A stretch of 64,000 nucleotides of DNA from the NCBI GenBank assembly GCA_005502775.1, contig SCNI01000005.1, forward strand, positions 1 to 64,000. Reading direction: 5' to 3'. This document shows, in pieces, positions 1-14,293 of the stretch. The notes beneath the pieces are model-generated. The model saw only the letters and a list, made by a program, of their open reading frames with translations. It was not told the DNA's origin and searched no databases. The position numbers and the translations under genes were made by a program. Every line of letters starts with the position of its first letter. The stretch's first letter is position 1. Origin of the DNA: Microbacteriaceae bacterium 3FA27C10. GTDB lineage: Bacteria; Actinomycetota; Actinomycetes; Actinomycetales; Microbacteriaceae.

Positions 1-76
1 TGCTTCACCGTTCGACTTGCATGTGTTAAGCACGCCGCCAGCGTTCGTCCTGAGCCAGGATCAAACTCTCCGTAAA
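1..76 (-). rRNA. rrs: 16S ribosomal RNA, 5' end only
   Basis: The reverse complement of positions 50-69 is the universal bacterial 16S 5' primer site (AGAGTTTGATCCTGGCTCAG). It continues into the actinobacterial GACGAACGCTGGCGGCGTGC stretch. By analogy with the E. coli 5' end, which starts seven bases before AGAGTTTG, the mature RNA should begin near 76. Only the first 76 or so bases are inside the window; the rest lies to the left. The exact mature end is inferred. Confidence 0.97.
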
Positions 77-503
77 TGATTACGCACAACCAACAGGCCG
101 GAACAGGCCACGATGATTGCAAGTTTGAAACTAGCAAGAACAAATCATTACTGACTTGCTTTGTTTTGTTTAAATGTTATTCCAAAGGAATCCGCCAACC
201 AGACCTAAGCCTGGAGACGGGTTTTTGGCATATGACATTGTGCACGCTGTTGAGTTCTCAAGGATCGGATGCACCGGCCCCACCCACACAAGCAGGCAGC
301 CCTCCGGGCAACTTCTCAACCCTACCATACCTTCTCGGCCTGTCTGAACGACAGCCCTTGTGATGGTTTTCGTAGGGAGTTTGGTCTCCACTTGAGGCCG
401 GCAAGCTCTTCCGCTTTTTCCGCACCTGTGGGGTGACGAGTTAGAAGATTACGTGCATGTTTCCACCCTCGCAAATCGACTTCGCATCCCGGGCGTGTCG
501 CCC
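77..503 (-). promoter_or_regulatory. rRNA operon promoter and leader region
   Basis: This 427-base stretch holds no credible gene. On the minus strand it has TTGAGAACTCAACA (complement of 247-260), the conserved antitermination (boxA-type) element of actinobacterial rRNA leaders, followed by an AT-rich stretch before 16S. A -10-like TATGGT sits at 324-329 with no strong -35, and TAGGGT overlaps it, so the main transcription start is uncertain. Two short open frames here (76-363 + and 170-391 -) run through the boxA region and resemble no protein. The region follows the DNA glycosylase gene directly, so read-through from it is possible. Confidence 0.6.
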
Positions 504-1106
504 TCAGCGGGGCAGTTTCGGGTGCCGCTTGTAGGGCGAGACCGTGGGGTCGCCGGGCACGGAGAAGCGCCAGTCGAACGGCGCGGCACCACCGGGCCCG
601 CTCACTCCCGTGCGCAGGGTGCGGGTGACCGCGGAGAGGGGGGCGGGCGGCATCCGGAATTCGAAGGGCGGCGCGGAGAGGTCGGCACCGTCTTCGTCGA
701 GCGCGATGCCGAGAGCGCGCACGAGGAGCGCGGGGCCGCGCGCCAGGTCGACGTCCGCGCGCGAGGTCGGGCGCCGCGAGCGCGCGAGCTCGACGCCTTC
801 GACGATCTCCCCCGCACGGAGCAGCACGGCCGATGCCTCACCCTCCGGCGAGCACACGACGTTCGCGCACACGTGCATTCCGTACGTGAAGTAGGTGTAC
901 AGGTGACCGGGCGGACCGTACATCGAGGCGTTGCGCGGGGTGCGCCCGCGGAAGGCGTGCGAACCCGGGTCGACGCCGTCGCCGACGTAGGCCTCGACCT
1001 CCGTGATGCGCACGGCGACCCTCCCCTGGGGCGAGTCGTGCACCAGCACGGCGCCCAGCAGGAGCGGGGCCACCTCGAGCGACGACGCGGAGAGGTCGAT
1101 CATCAC
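504..1106 (-). CDS. mpg: DNA-3-methyladenine glycosylase (AAG/MPG family)
   Basis: This base-excision repair enzyme flips out and removes alkylated or deaminated purines such as 3-methyladenine and hypoxanthine. The 200-residue product spans the whole AAG fold. The motif ITEVEAY (34-40) carries the expected catalytic Glu38 and the DNA-intercalating Tyr40 (Glu125/Tyr127 in the human enzyme), followed by the family's SHAFRGRTPRN and MYGPPGHLYTYF blocks around 48-73. The start is GTG at 1106 or the adjacent ATG at 1103; no good ribosome site is seen, so translation is probably coupled to the small gene ending 13 bases upstream. It is the last gene of the arg transcription unit, an unusual place for a repair gene. 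Confidence 0.93.
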   Translation of the reverse strand: MMIDLSASSLEVAPLLLGAVLVHDSPQGRVAVRITEVEAYVGDGVDPGSHAFRGRTPRNASMYGPPGHLYTYFTYGMHVCANVVCSPEGEASAVLLRAGEIVEGVELARSRRPTSRADVDLARGPALLVRALGIALDEDGADLSAPPFEFRMPPAPLSAVTRTLRTGVSGPGGAAPFDWRFSVPGDPTVSPYKRHPKLPR

Positions 1107-1119
1107 CGGCGCCGTATGG

Positions 1120-3691
<2,572 letters not shown>

Positions 3692-3732
3692 GATTGCCTT
3701 AGGGGGATCTCGCCGGTGGGGTGTCGAAAGGT

Positions 3733-4925
<1,193 letters not shown>

Positions 4926-4929
<4 letters not shown>

Positions 4930-5876
4930 TTCACAGCCTCCGGATCGCGGGCGGGTTCGGGCACGACCTCCGTGCCGACACCGCCCTGGGTGAAAACTTC
5001 GAGCAGGATGGAGTGGGGCTCCCGGCCGTCGATGATCGCGGCCTTCGCCACTCCCCCGTCGACCGCCTCGAGGCACGCCGACATCTTCGGGATCATGCCC
5101 GACTCGAGCTCGGGGATGAGGGTGCGCAGCTCCTCGGCGCCGATCACCGAGACGAGCGAGTCGCGGTTCGGCCAATCGCTGTAGAGACCAGCCACATCGG
5201 TGAGGATGACGAGCTTCGCGGCGCCGAGCGCGACCGCGAGAGCGGCGGCAGCGGCATCCGCGTTCACGTTGAGCACCTGTCCGGGCTCGTCGATGTCGGG
5301 GGCGACCGACGAGACCACGGGGATGCGGCCGGCGTCGAGCTGCGCGATGACCGCTTCGGGATTGACCCCCACCACGTCGCCGACGAGCCCGAGGTCGACG
5401 AGCTCGCCGTCGATCTCGACCGCGCGCCGCTTGCCCTCGAAGAGCCCCGCGTCTTCGCCCGAGATGGCCGCGGCGAGCGGGCCGTGCTCGTTGATGTGAC
5501 TCACGATGTCGCGGCTGATCTGGCCGGTGAGCACCATGCGCACGACGTCCATGGCCTCCGGGCTCGTCACCCGGTAGCCGCCGCGGAACTCGCTCTCGAT
5601 GCCGAGGCGGTCGAGCATCCGGGTGATCTGAGGGCCACCGCCGTGCACCACGACGGGGCGGATGCCGGCGTAGCGCAGGTAGACGATGTCCTCGGCGAAG
5701 GTGCGTTGCAATTCCGGGTCGACCATGGCGTTGCCGCCGAACTTCACCACGATGATCTGGCCGTGGAAGCGCTTGAGCCAGGGCAGCGACTCGATCAGGG
5801 TCTGCGCCTTGACGTGCGCGAGCGCCGCGTCGTCGACGGAAGGAGCGCCTTCGGCCGGTTCGAAGAGCTCGGCCAT
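4926..5876 (-). CDS. argB: acetylglutamate kinase
   Basis: It phosphorylates N-acetylglutamate and is the usual arginine feedback-controlled step. The 316-residue product carries the amino-acid-kinase nucleotide loop KFGGNAM (45-51), the [10 protein letters not shown] substrate-binding loop near 74-83 and an N-terminal helix (about residues 15-40) of the kind that makes hexamers in arginine-sensitive enzymes, which suggests arginine inhibition. ATG at 5876 overlaps the argJ stop by one base (TGATG), and its own stop overlaps the argD TTG start. Confidence 0.98.
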
Positions 5877-7036
5877 CAGCTGGCGTACGCGCTGTTCTCA
5901 TGCACGTAGTCGTGCGTGAGATCGTTCGTGTAGATGGTGGCCGTGGCGTCGCCAGACTTCAGGTCGATGAGGATCGTGCAGGCGCGCGGCGTGAGGTCGA
6001 CGAGCTCGCGGTCGTCGCCCGGTTCGCCGGCACGGCAGACCATGACGCCGTTCATCGAGACGTCGATGACGTAGGGGTCGAATACCGCGTCCGTGGTGCC
6101 CAGCGCGGCGAGCACGCGACCCCAGTTGGGGTCGTTGCCGAAGATGGCCGCCTTCAGCAGGTTGCTGCGCGACACCGCGCGGCCGACCGTGACGGCGTCG
6201 TCTTCACTGGCCGCGTTGACCACTTCGATCGCGATGTCATGGCTCGCGCCCTCGGCGTCGGCCTGGAGCTGGAGGGCGAGGTCGTGGCAGAGGAGCGTGA
6301 GGGCATCCGTGAACTCGGCTTCGTCGGCCGGCACTCCGGACGCGCCCGAGGAGAGCAGGGCCACGGTGTCGTTGGTGGACATGCAGCCGTCGGAGTCGAC
6401 CCGGTCGAAGGTGACCCTCGTGGCCGCGCGGAGCGCGCGGTCGAGGGCGGCCGGATCGAGCGCGGCGTCGGTCGTGATGACCACGAGCATGGTGGCGAGA
6501 CCGGGCGCCAGCATCCCGGCGCCCTTCGCCATGCCGCCGATCGACCAGCCGGCGGGCGATTCGGCGACCGCTTCCTTCGGGCGCGAGTCGGTGGTCATGA
6601 TGGCCAGAGCCGCCTCGGCGCCGCCCTCGGGAGACAGCGCCAACGTCGCAGCCGGGACATTGGCGAGGATCTTGTCCCGGAACACCTGGTCGCCGACGCC
6701 GATGAGTCCGGTGGAGCACACGAGGACGTCGCCGGCCGAGACACCGAGCGCCTCGGCGACCGCCTCGGCGGTGGAATGGGTGGTCTGGAACCCGAAGGCC
6801 CCGGTGAAGCAGTTCGCACCGCCGGAGTTGAGGATGACGGCGGAGACCCGGCCGTCTCTCACGACCTGCTCCGACCACAGCACAGGGTTCGCCTTGGCGC
6901 GGTTCGAGGTGAAGACCGCGGCGGCGTCGAGGTTCGGACCCTCGTTCACGACGAGCGCGAGATCGCGCGCGCCGGTGGACTTGAGGCCGGCGACGACACC
7001 GGAGGCGCGGAATCCGGCGGGGTGGGTGACGCTCAC
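5876..7036 (-). CDS. argJ: bifunctional ornithine acetyltransferase / N-acetylglutamate synthase
   Basis: ArgJ recycles the acetyl group from acetylornithine to glutamate, so no separate ArgE is needed. The 386-residue precursor contains the self-cleavage region [14 protein letters not shown]; cleavage is expected before Thr182, which becomes the nucleophile of the beta chain. An oxyanion-hole-like STGLIG motif lies at 108-113. Whether it also uses acetyl-CoA (bifunctional) cannot be read from sequence alone. The start is GTG at 7036, overlapping the argC stop (GTGA). Confidence 0.97.
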   Translation of the reverse strand: MSVTHPAGFRASGVVAGLKSTGARDLALVVNEGPNLDAAAVFTSNRAKANPVLWSEQVVRDGRVSAVILNSGGANCFTGAFGFQTTHSTAEAVAEALGVSAGDVLVCSTGLIGVGDQVFRDKILANVPAATLALSPEGGAEAALAIMTTDSRPKEAVAESPAGWSIGGMAKGAGMLAPGLATMLVVITTDAALDPAALDRALRAATRVTFDRVDSDGCMSTNDTVALLSSGASGVPADEAEFTDALTLLCHDLALQLQADAEGASHDIAIEVVNAASEDDAVTVGRAVSRSNLLKAAIFGNDPNWGRVLAALGTTDAVFDPYVIDVSMNGVMVCRAGEPGDDRELVDLTPRACTILIDLKSGDATATIYTNDLTHDYVHENSAYAS

Positions 7037-8079
7037 GGGGCGACTCCGTTCACGGTGAGCCCGGTCTGCTCGGGCAGGCCGAGGGCGATGTTGGTGGATT
7101 GGATGGCGGCGCCCGCGGTGCCCTTGACGAGGTTGTCGAGGGCGGTGATCGCCACGACGCGCTCGGCGGCCTCGTCGACCGCGAGTCCGATGAGCGCGGT
7201 GTTCGCGCCGAGAGTGTCACTCACTTTCGGGAACGACCCCTCCGGCAGCAGCTCGACGAAGGGCTCGTCGGCGTAGGCCAGCTCCCAGGCCGAACGCACG
7301 TCGGCCGCGCTGACGCCGGGCTGCAGGCGCGCCGTCGAGGTGGCGAGGATGCCCCGGGCCATCGGCACCAGCACCGGCGTGAACGAGACGGTGACCTGCT
7401 CCCCCGAGGCGCCGCTGAGGTTCTGGATGATCTCGGGCACGTGCCGGTGCACGCCCCCGATGCCGTAGGCGTGTGCCGAGCCGAGGAGCTCGCTCGCGAG
7501 CAGGTCGGTGCGGAGCGTCTTGCCGGCGCCCGAAGGACCCACGGCGAGCACGGCCACGAGATCCGCCGGCTGGATGACGCCGGCCCGGAGCCCGGGTGCG
7601 AGGCCGAGACTCACCGCGGTGACGTTGCAGCCGGGAACCGCGATCCGGTTGACGCCCACCAGGTTCTCGCGCTGCTTGACACCGTCGGGGAGCACGAGTT
7701 CGGGAAGGCCGTAAGGCCACGAACCGTGGTACTCGGACTTGTAGAACTGCGTCCAGGCATCCTCGCTCGTCAGGCGGTGGTCGGCGCCGCAGTCCACGAC
7801 AAGACTGGCGTCGCCGAGTTCGTCGGCGATGGCGCCCGACTTGCCGTGCGGGAGCGCGAGGAAGACGATGTCGTGCCCGCGCAGCACCTCGGCCGTGGTG
7901 GGCTGCAGGACCATCCCGGCGTAGGAGCGCAGGTGGGGCTGCACCGTGGTCAGCAATTCACCCGCGTTCGCGTGCGCAGTGACCGTGCGCACCTCGAACT
8001 GCGGATGCGCCGCGAGCAGGCGCAGCAGCTCGCCACCCGCATAGCCGCTGGCACCCGCGATCGCAACTGAAAAGACCAT
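7033..8079 (-). CDS. argC: N-acetyl-gamma-glutamyl-phosphate reductase
   Basis: It reduces acetylglutamyl phosphate with NADPH. The 348-residue product has the N-terminal nucleotide motif GASGYAGGE (9-17) and the catalytic cysteine in AVPGCNVTA (Cys151). ATG at 8079 is the first gene of the arg cluster. There is no Shine-Dalgarno; instead TAGGTT lies exactly six bases upstream, so a leaderless transcript is likely. pheT ends 98 bases upstream. Confidence 0.98.
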   Translation of the reverse strand: MVFSVAIAGASGYAGGELLRLLAAHPQFEVRTVTAHANAGELLTTVQPHLRSYAGMVLQPTTAEVLRGHDIVFLALPHGKSGAIADELGDASLVVDCGADHRLTSEDAWTQFYKSEYHGSWPYGLPELVLPDGVKQRENLVGVNRIAVPGCNVTAVSLGLAPGLRAGVIQPADLVAVLAVGPSGAGKTLRTDLLASELLGSAHAYGIGGVHRHVPEIIQNLSGASGEQVTVSFTPVLVPMARGILATSTARLQPGVSAADVRSAWELAYADEPFVELLPEGSFPKVSDTLGANTALIGLAVDEAAERVVAITALDNLVKGTAGAAIQSTNIALGLPEQTGLTVNGVAP

Positions 8080-8091
8080 GAATCCAACCTA
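8080..8091 (-). promoter_or_regulatory. predicted argC promoter -10 element (leaderless start)
   Basis: TAGGTT (complement of 8086-8091) is separated by six bases from the argC ATG, placing the expected transcription start on the ATG itself. The -35 region is weak (TCAACG, 17 bases upstream). I see no clear ARG-box pair here, so control by ArgR is not shown. Confidence 0.5.
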
Positions 8092-8177
8092 CCCGCTCGA
8101 ACAGACGGCGTTGAATTGCGCCGAACAGCCCTCCCACGCCACCGTTGAGGGCCCTTCGGCGCGACTCGAGAAGAACA

Positions 8178-10709
8178 TCACTCCCGGAGGGCCGCCGAGA
8201 ACAGCTCGGCGGCGCGAGCGGCACCCGCGAGCTTGGCCTCGCTGGCCTCCGCCGCCGTGAGGGTGCGGTCGGCCGCGCGGAAACGCAACGCGAAGGTCAG
8301 CGACTTCGAGGCAGCCGGAAGACCGACGCCGCGGTAGTCGTCGACCAGCCGGATGCTCTCCAGCAGCTCGCCGGCCCCCTCCGCCACCGCACGCTCGACA
8401 TCGCCCGCCGGCACCTCGGCGCCCACGACGAGCGAGAGGTCCTGCGTGGCAGCCGGGTATCCGCTGATCGGGGCGACGTCGATGGTCGACCCGGCGGCCG
8501 CGATGAGGGCGTCGAGGTCGAGCTCGGCCACGGCGACCACGCGCGGCAGGTCGAGCTCATGGGTGAGGGCGGGCAGGATCTCTCCGGCGAAGCCGACGCT
8601 CACGGAGCCGAGTTCCGTCTCGACGAAGAGCTCGGCCGTGCGCCCGGGGTGCAGGGACTTGTGGTGACCCGTCTCGACGCGGAGGTCGACGGCGAGCGCC
8701 GACTCGAGCAGATGCACCACGTCGAGCACGTCGGCGATGCCGGCGGGGACCGCGGGCTGCCCCGGCTGCTTGTCGACCGCGTTGCCGAGGATGAGCGCAC
8801 CGACATGGCGTGGCTGCGGCGGGATGCCCGCGTGCAGCTCGCTCAATTCGCCTTCGCTCGGCAGCGCGGCTCCGACGGGGAGCGCCTCCTGCCCGTAGGC
8901 ACGTCCGGCCTCGGGCTGGAACACCAGCCCGATCTCGAACAGGGCGAGATCGGTGAGCCCGCGGGAGAGGTTGCGGCGCGCGATGTCGAGGAGTCCGGGA
9001 ATGAGCGAGGTGCGCAGCAGGGCAGCCTCGGAGTCGAGCGGGTTGGCCAACCGGATGGCGGGCACCTCGCCCTCCTCGGGGCTGCCGAACAGCGTGTTCT
9101 GCGTGGAGGTGAGGAACGGATAGGCGAGCACCTCGGTGAGGCCCCCGGCCGCGAGCACGTCCGCCGTGCGACGGCGGGCGAGCTGCGAGACGGTGAGCCC
9201 GCGCCCGGGCGGCGCGACGGGCAGCACGCTCGGGATGCGGTCGTAGCCCACGATGCGCGCCACCTCCTCGGCGAGCGAGGCCTTGTCGGTCAGGTCGGGA
9301 CGCCACGACGGCGGCGACACGACGAATCCGGCGGCCGTCTCCTCGACCTCGGCGCCGATCTCGCCGAGCGAGTGCGCGATGTCGTCGGGCGTGAACTCGA
9401 CGCCGACCAGGCGCTGCACGTAGCCGAACGGCAGCATGATCGAGCCGAGTTCCGGATGCGCATGGTGCAGCGAGCCGAGGCCGTCGGCCGTGCCGCCCGC
9501 GAGCGTCTCGAGCAGCTCGACCACCCGCGCGGCGGCGGGCTGGGCCACGGCCGGGTCGACTCCGCGCTCGAAGCGGCGCGAGGCTTCGCTCGGCAGCTTG
9601 TGCCGGCGCGCGGTGCGGGCGATCGACACCGGGTCGAAGTTCGCCGCCTCGATCAGCACGTTCACCGTGCCGTCGCCGATCTCGGTCGAGGCGCCGCCCA
9701 TGACTCCGGCCAGGCCGATGGCGCCTCGGTCGTCGGCGATCACGAGGTCTTCGGGGTCGAGCTTGCGCGTCTGCCCGTCGAGGGTCTCGAGGGTCTCGCC
9801 CTCAGCCGCGCGACGCACCACGATGCCGCCCTGGAGCGCGTCCAGATCGTAGCCGTGGATGGGCTGGCCGAACTCCAGCATGACGTAGTTGGTGATGTCG
9901 ACCACGAGCGAGAGGGAGCGGATGCCGGCGAGCTTCAGCCGGGAGACCAGCCACGCGGGCGACTTCACGGTCGGGTCGATGCCGCGCACCGTGCGCGTGA
10001 CGAACACCGTGGCGCCGACACGGCCGCGGATCGGCGCCTCGTCGTGGATCGACACCGGGAAGCCGGTGCCGGCCACGGGCGTCACGCGCGCCACCGGGTC
10101 GCGGAAGGCCGCGCCGGTGGAGTGCGAATACTCCCGTGCGATGCCGCGGATCGAGAACGCGTAGCCACGGTCGGGCGTGACGTTCACCTCGACGGCCGCA
10201 TCGTCGAGGTTCAGCAGAGCCAGCGCATCCGTGCCCACCTCGGGGTCGAGACCGAGGGTGCTCAGGCGCAGGATGCCGTCGTGATCCTCGCCCAGACCGA
10301 GCTCGCGGGCCGAGGCGATCATGCCGTCGGAGACGTGGCCGTAGGTCTTGCGGGCAGCGATGGCGAAGCCGCCGGGCAGCACCGCACCGGGCAGCGTGAC
10401 GACGACCTTGTCACCGGGGAAGAAGTTGCCGGCGCCGCAGACGATGCCGCGCACGTCCGCTCCCCCGTCGGCCGCAGCCTGGCCCTCGGGCGCGACGCGC
10501 ACCTGGCACCAGCGGATGGTCTTGCCGTTGGACTGCGGCTCCTCGACGAACTCGAGCACCTGGCCCACGACGATCGGCCCCTGGAGATCGAAGTCGTGCG
10601 ACCCCTCCTCCTCGAGGCCCACCTTCACGAGGGCGGCGTGGATGTCGTCGATCGAGGCCCCGACGGGCAGATCGACGTACTCGGCGAGCCAACTGATCGG
10701 CACTCGCAT
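8178..10709 (-). CDS. pheT: phenylalanine-tRNA ligase beta subunit
   Basis: This is the large subunit of the heterotetrameric synthetase. The 843-residue product has an N-terminal MRVPISWLAEYVDLP leader, a tRNA-binding OB fold (about 40-160), the B3/B4 editing domain, the B5 domain and a C-terminal anticodon-binding ferredoxin-like domain (about 750-843) ending in LRFRAADRTLT. Length is typical for actinobacteria. It starts two bases after pheS ends, so the two are co-translated. Confidence 0.98.
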   Translation of the reverse strand: MRVPISWLAEYVDLPVGASIDDIHAALVKVGLEEEGSHDFDLQGPIVVGQVLEFVEEPQSNGKTIRWCQVRVAPEGQAAADGGADVRGIVCGAGNFFPGDKVVVTLPGAVLPGGFAIAARKTYGHVSDGMIASARELGLGEDHDGILRLSTLGLDPEVGTDALALLNLDDAAVEVNVTPDRGYAFSIRGIAREYSHSTGAAFRDPVARVTPVAGTGFPVSIHDEAPIRGRVGATVFVTRTVRGIDPTVKSPAWLVSRLKLAGIRSLSLVVDITNYVMLEFGQPIHGYDLDALQGGIVVRRAAEGETLETLDGQTRKLDPEDLVIADDRGAIGLAGVMGGASTEIGDGTVNVLIEAANFDPVSIARTARRHKLPSEASRRFERGVDPAVAQPAAARVVELLETLAGGTADGLGSLHHAHPELGSIMLPFGYVQRLVGVEFTPDDIAHSLGEIGAEVEETAAGFVVSPPSWRPDLTDKASLAEEVARIVGYDRIPSVLPVAPPGRGLTVSQLARRRTADVLAAGGLTEVLAYPFLTSTQNTLFGSPEEGEVPAIRLANPLDSEAALLRTSLIPGLLDIARRNLSRGLTDLALFEIGLVFQPEAGRAYGQEALPVGAALPSEGELSELHAGIPPQPRHVGALILGNAVDKQPGQPAVPAGIADVLDVVHLLESALAVDLRVETGHHKSLHPGRTAELFVETELGSVSVGFAGEILPALTHELDLPRVVAVAELDLDALIAAAGSTIDVAPISGYPAATQDLSLVVGAEVPAGDVERAVAEGAGELLESIRLVDDYRGVGLPAASKSLTFALRFRAADRTLTAAEASEAKLAGAARAAELFSAALRE

Positions 10710-10711
10710 GA

Positions 10712-11842
<1,131 letters not shown>

Positions 11843-11865
11843 TCACCACCGCAGGGCGGACGCCC

Positions 11866-12666
11866 TTATGAACGCAGGGCGAACGCGCTCTCGTAGAGGC
11901 ACACGGATGCGGCGGTCGCGAGGTTGAGCGACTCGGCCTGCCCGTAGATCGGCAGCGACACGGCACGATCGACGAGCGTCAGCAGCTCATCCGGCAGCCC
12001 GCGCGCCTCGTTGCCGAACACCCAGGCCGTGGGGTTGCCGAGGAGACCCGCGGTGCGCACGTCGAGCAGGTCGTCGCCCTTGATGTCGGCGGCCAGCGTC
12101 TGCAGGCCGGCTTCCCGCGCGCGGGCGATGACGTCCTCCAGAGTCGCCTCCATCGCCACCGGCAGGTGGAAGAGCGACCCGGTGGTGGAGCGCACCACCT
12201 TCGGGTTGTAGAGGTCGACCGAACGCCCGGTGAGGATGACCGCATCCGCGCCCGCCGCATCCGCCGCCCGGATGATGGTGCCCGCGTTGCCGGGGTCACG
12301 CACCTCTTCGAGAACGGCGATGAGGCGCGGGCCGGCGGCGAAGATGTCCTTGACCGCCGTGGGGAACTGGCGGCAGACGGCCACGAAGCCCTGCGGCGTC
12401 ACCGTATCGGCCATCGCATCGAGCACGTGCTCGGTGACGAATTCCACGTCGAGGCCGGCGTCGGAGGCGCTCTGTGCGATGCCCGTGTAGCGCTCGAGAG
12501 CCGTCGGCGTCGCGAAGAGCTCCACCACGAGCTCGGGGCTGTAGGTCAGGGCCTCGGAGACGGCCTGCGGGCCCTCCAAGAGAAAGAGCCCGGTCTCGGA
12601 CCGGGCTCCCTTCTTGGCGAGTTTCGCCACTGCCCGAACGCGCGGTGATCGCGGATTGTCAAGCAT
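11866..12666 (-). CDS. TrmH/SpoU family RNA 2'-O-methyltransferase
   Basis: This is a SPOUT methyltransferase that 2'-O-methylates a ribose in rRNA or tRNA with S-adenosylmethionine. The 266-residue product has an N-terminal substrate-binding domain (1-105) and a trefoil-knot domain with DPGNAGTIIRAADA (about 127-140), VFGNEARGL, and VSLPIYGQAESLNLATA near the C-terminus. Its place between rplT and pheS is common in actinobacteria. The target nucleotide cannot be read from sequence. The start is ATG 12666, with GAAGAG ahead. Confidence 0.93.
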   Translation of the reverse strand: MLDNPRSPRVRAVAKLAKKGARSETGLFLLEGPQAVSEALTYSPELVVELFATPTALERYTGIAQSASDAGLDVEFVTEHVLDAMADTVTPQGFVAVCRQFPTAVKDIFAAGPRLIAVLEEVRDPGNAGTIIRAADAAGADAVILTGRSVDLYNPKVVRSTTGSLFHLPVAMEATLEDVIARAREAGLQTLAADIKGDDLLDVRTAGLLGNPTAWVFGNEARGLPDELLTLVDRAVSLPIYGQAESLNLATAASVCLYESAFALRS

Positions 12667-12696
12667 TGGCGCTCTCTTCAGTTGTGTTGATGGCGT

Positions 12697-13083
12697 TTAC
12701 GCGGCGGTCTTCGGCGCCGAGGTGTCGGCGGGGAGAGCGGCCTTGGCGCTCGCGACGATCGAGGCGAAGGTCGCAGGCTCGTTCACGGCGAGCTCGGCGA
12801 GGATGCGGCGGTCGACCTCGATGCCGGCCAGGGCGAGACCCTGGATGAGGCGGTTGTAGGTCAGGCCGTTCGCACGCGAGGCCGCGTTGATGCGCTGGAT
12901 CCAGAGGCGACGGAAGTCGCCCTTGCGCGCACGGCGGTCACGGTAGGAGTAGACGAGGGAGTGAGTGACCTGCTCCTTGGCCTTGCGGTAGAGGCGCGAC
13001 CGCTGACCGCGGTAGCCCTCGGCGCGCTCGAGGATGACGCGACGCTTCTTGTGAGCGTTGACCGCCCTTTTGACTCTTGCCAT
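12697..13083 (-). CDS. rplT: 50S ribosomal protein L20
   Basis: L20 binds 23S rRNA early in large-subunit assembly. The 128-residue product starts [15 protein letters not shown] and carries the [19 protein letters not shown] block (about 60-78). A longer Ala/Pro/Lys C-terminus ([17 protein letters not shown]) is typical for this lineage. Ribosome site AAGGAAT lies ahead of ATG 13083. It is third gene of infC-rpmI-rplT. Confidence 0.98.
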   Translation of the reverse strand: MARVKRAVNAHKKRRVILERAEGYRGQRSRLYRKAKEQVTHSLVYSYRDRRARKGDFRRLWIQRINAASRANGLTYNRLIQGLALAGIEVDRRILAELAVNEPATFASIVASAKAALPADTSAPKTAA

Positions 13084-13128
13084 TGTTCTTTATTCCTTCG
13101 TGGTCTCGGTCGGCTGCTGTAGTGGTGA

Positions 13129-13323
13129 CTACAGGCCGAGAAGCTTCTTGGCGACCTTGCTGTCGGCCTTGGACAGCTGCTGGTCCTGGTTCAGGCGAGC
13201 CTTGCGCCCCGGGGCCTTGACCTCCAGGTTGTGGCGCATGCCGGCCTGCTGCTTCATGAGCTTGCCGGTTCCGGTGACCTTGAAACGCTTCTTGGCACCG
13301 GAGTGCGTCTTCATCTTGGGCAT
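13129..13323 (-). CDS. rpmI: 50S ribosomal protein L35
   Basis: This is a 64-residue protein with the L35 pattern [21 protein letters not shown] and a C-terminal LGL. ATG 13323 has AAGGAG at good spacing. It sits 56 bases downstream of infC and 45 bases upstream of rplT, the standard order for this operon. Confidence 0.98.
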   Translation of the reverse strand: MPKMKTHSGAKKRFKVTGTGKLMKQQAGMRHNLEVKAPGRKARLNQDQQLSKADSKVAKKLLGL

Positions 13324-13379
13324 GGGGTTCTCCTTGTGTTGTTCGGGCTTGCCGCGGCCGGAACGGCCGGGGTGGGCTT

Positions 13380-14015
13380 CTACTCGGCCGAGGCGGCCGG
13401 AGTGGCCGGCGCCTGGTCGGAGTTCTGGGGGGCGGGCGCTTCGCTGTCGTGCGAGCGGGCCTTCGAGGCGTCGCGCTTGGCGTTCGCCTCGGCCTTGGCT
13501 TCGGACTTGTTCTTCAGCGGACCGATGACCATGACCATGTTGCGGCCGTCGATGGTGGGGCTGGACTCGACGGTGCCGAACTCGGACACGTCTTCGGCGA
13601 AGCGCTGCAGCAGACGCACGCCCTGGTCGGGGCGCGACTGCTCGCGACCGCGGAAGAGGATCATCGCCTTCACCTTGTCGCCGGCCTTCAGGAAGCCCTC
13701 GGCGCGCTTGCGCTTGGTCTCGTAGTCGTGCACGTCGATCTTCAGACGGAAACGCACCTCTTTGAGGATGGTGTTCGCCTGGTTGCGACGGGCTTCCTTC
13801 GCCTTCTGCGCGGCTTCGTACTTGAACTTTCCGTAGTCCATGATCTTCGCGACCGGGGGCTTGGAATTGGGTGCGACCTCGACGAGGTCGAGATCCGCTT
13901 CCTGGGCAAGCCGAAGGGCGACGTCGATGCTGACGACACCGACCTGCTCGCCGCCCGGACCCACGAGGCGGACCTCGGGGACACGGATACGGTCGTTGGT
14001 ACGGGGATCGCTGAT
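13380..14015 (-). CDS. infC: translation initiation factor IF-3, ATC start
   Basis: IF-3 binds the 30S subunit and rejects non-standard start codons. No ATG or GTG gives a full N-terminus: the first GTG (13964) would remove the conserved [16 protein letters not shown] segment. Reading from ATC at 14013-14015 restores it in frame, and a perfect AAGGAG lies six bases upstream. This gives 211 residues: the N-domain (1-75), the linker helix, the C-domain (about 85-170) and a Ser/Ala/Pro tail. IF-3 genes classically use rare start codons (ATT in E. coli), so that IF-3 represses its own synthesis. The ATC here is consistent with that. Confidence 0.95.
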   Translation of the reverse strand: MSDPRTNDRIRVPEVRLVGPGGEQVGVVSIDVALRLAQEADLDLVEVAPNSKPPVAKIMDYGKFKYEAAQKAKEARRNQANTILKEVRFRLKIDVHDYETKRKRAEGFLKAGDKVKAMILFRGREQSRPDQGVRLLQRFAEDVSEFGTVESSPTIDGRNMVMVIGPLKNKSEAKAEANAKRDASKARSHDSEAPAPQNSDQAPATPAASAE

Positions 14016-14246
14016 GCGTTACTCCTTAGTTTCGTTCGTTGTCACGAAAGCAAGGGAATCCCGCGTGCGCACTCCGGTCACCCGCAGTACACACAACTAC
14101 AAACCACACCCAAGCTCTGCGTCTTTGTCTCGGCCGGAGGCCGAACCATCAACACAGGGAGTGCATTCGACCCGGTAACCTAATGAAGCGGTATGCGCGG
14201 GTGGGAGATTCTCCACTTTCGTACTGAGACCATTGGTCCCAGAGCC
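14016..14246 (-). promoter_or_regulatory. infC structured mRNA leader
   Basis: This leader of about 230 bases runs between the predicted infC promoter and the ATC start. In transcript sense it holds, in order, GACCA-A-TGGTC (14228-14238), a GTGGAG/CTCCCAC hairpin (14201-14215), and a TCGGCC-TCC-GGCCGA hairpin (14130-14144). None is followed by a T-run, so they are not ordinary terminators. An attenuation or autoregulation role (L20 or IF-3) is inferred from operon type. Confidence 0.5.
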
Positions 14247-14252
14247 TCAGAG

Positions 14253-14281
14253 AGTCTAGCAGAGACTCGCCGAAACAGTAA
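14253..14281 (-). promoter_or_regulatory. predicted infC promoter
   Basis: TAGACT (complement of 14253-14258) lies 17 bases from TTACTG (complement of 14276-14281). Together they would start transcription near 14246. The -35 is poor. The element lies inside the ribosome-site region of the divergent DUF1844 gene. Confidence 0.4.
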
Positions 14282-14293
14282 GGATGTCTCGCG

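Noticed and set aside
76-391. Two open frames in the rRNA leader
   Set aside because: They cross the boxA and AT-rich leader and have no protein-like pattern or ribosome site.
8080-8177. ARG box upstream of argC
   Set aside because: GAATTGCG and similar AT patches occur, but no pair of 18-bp imperfect palindromes was seen.
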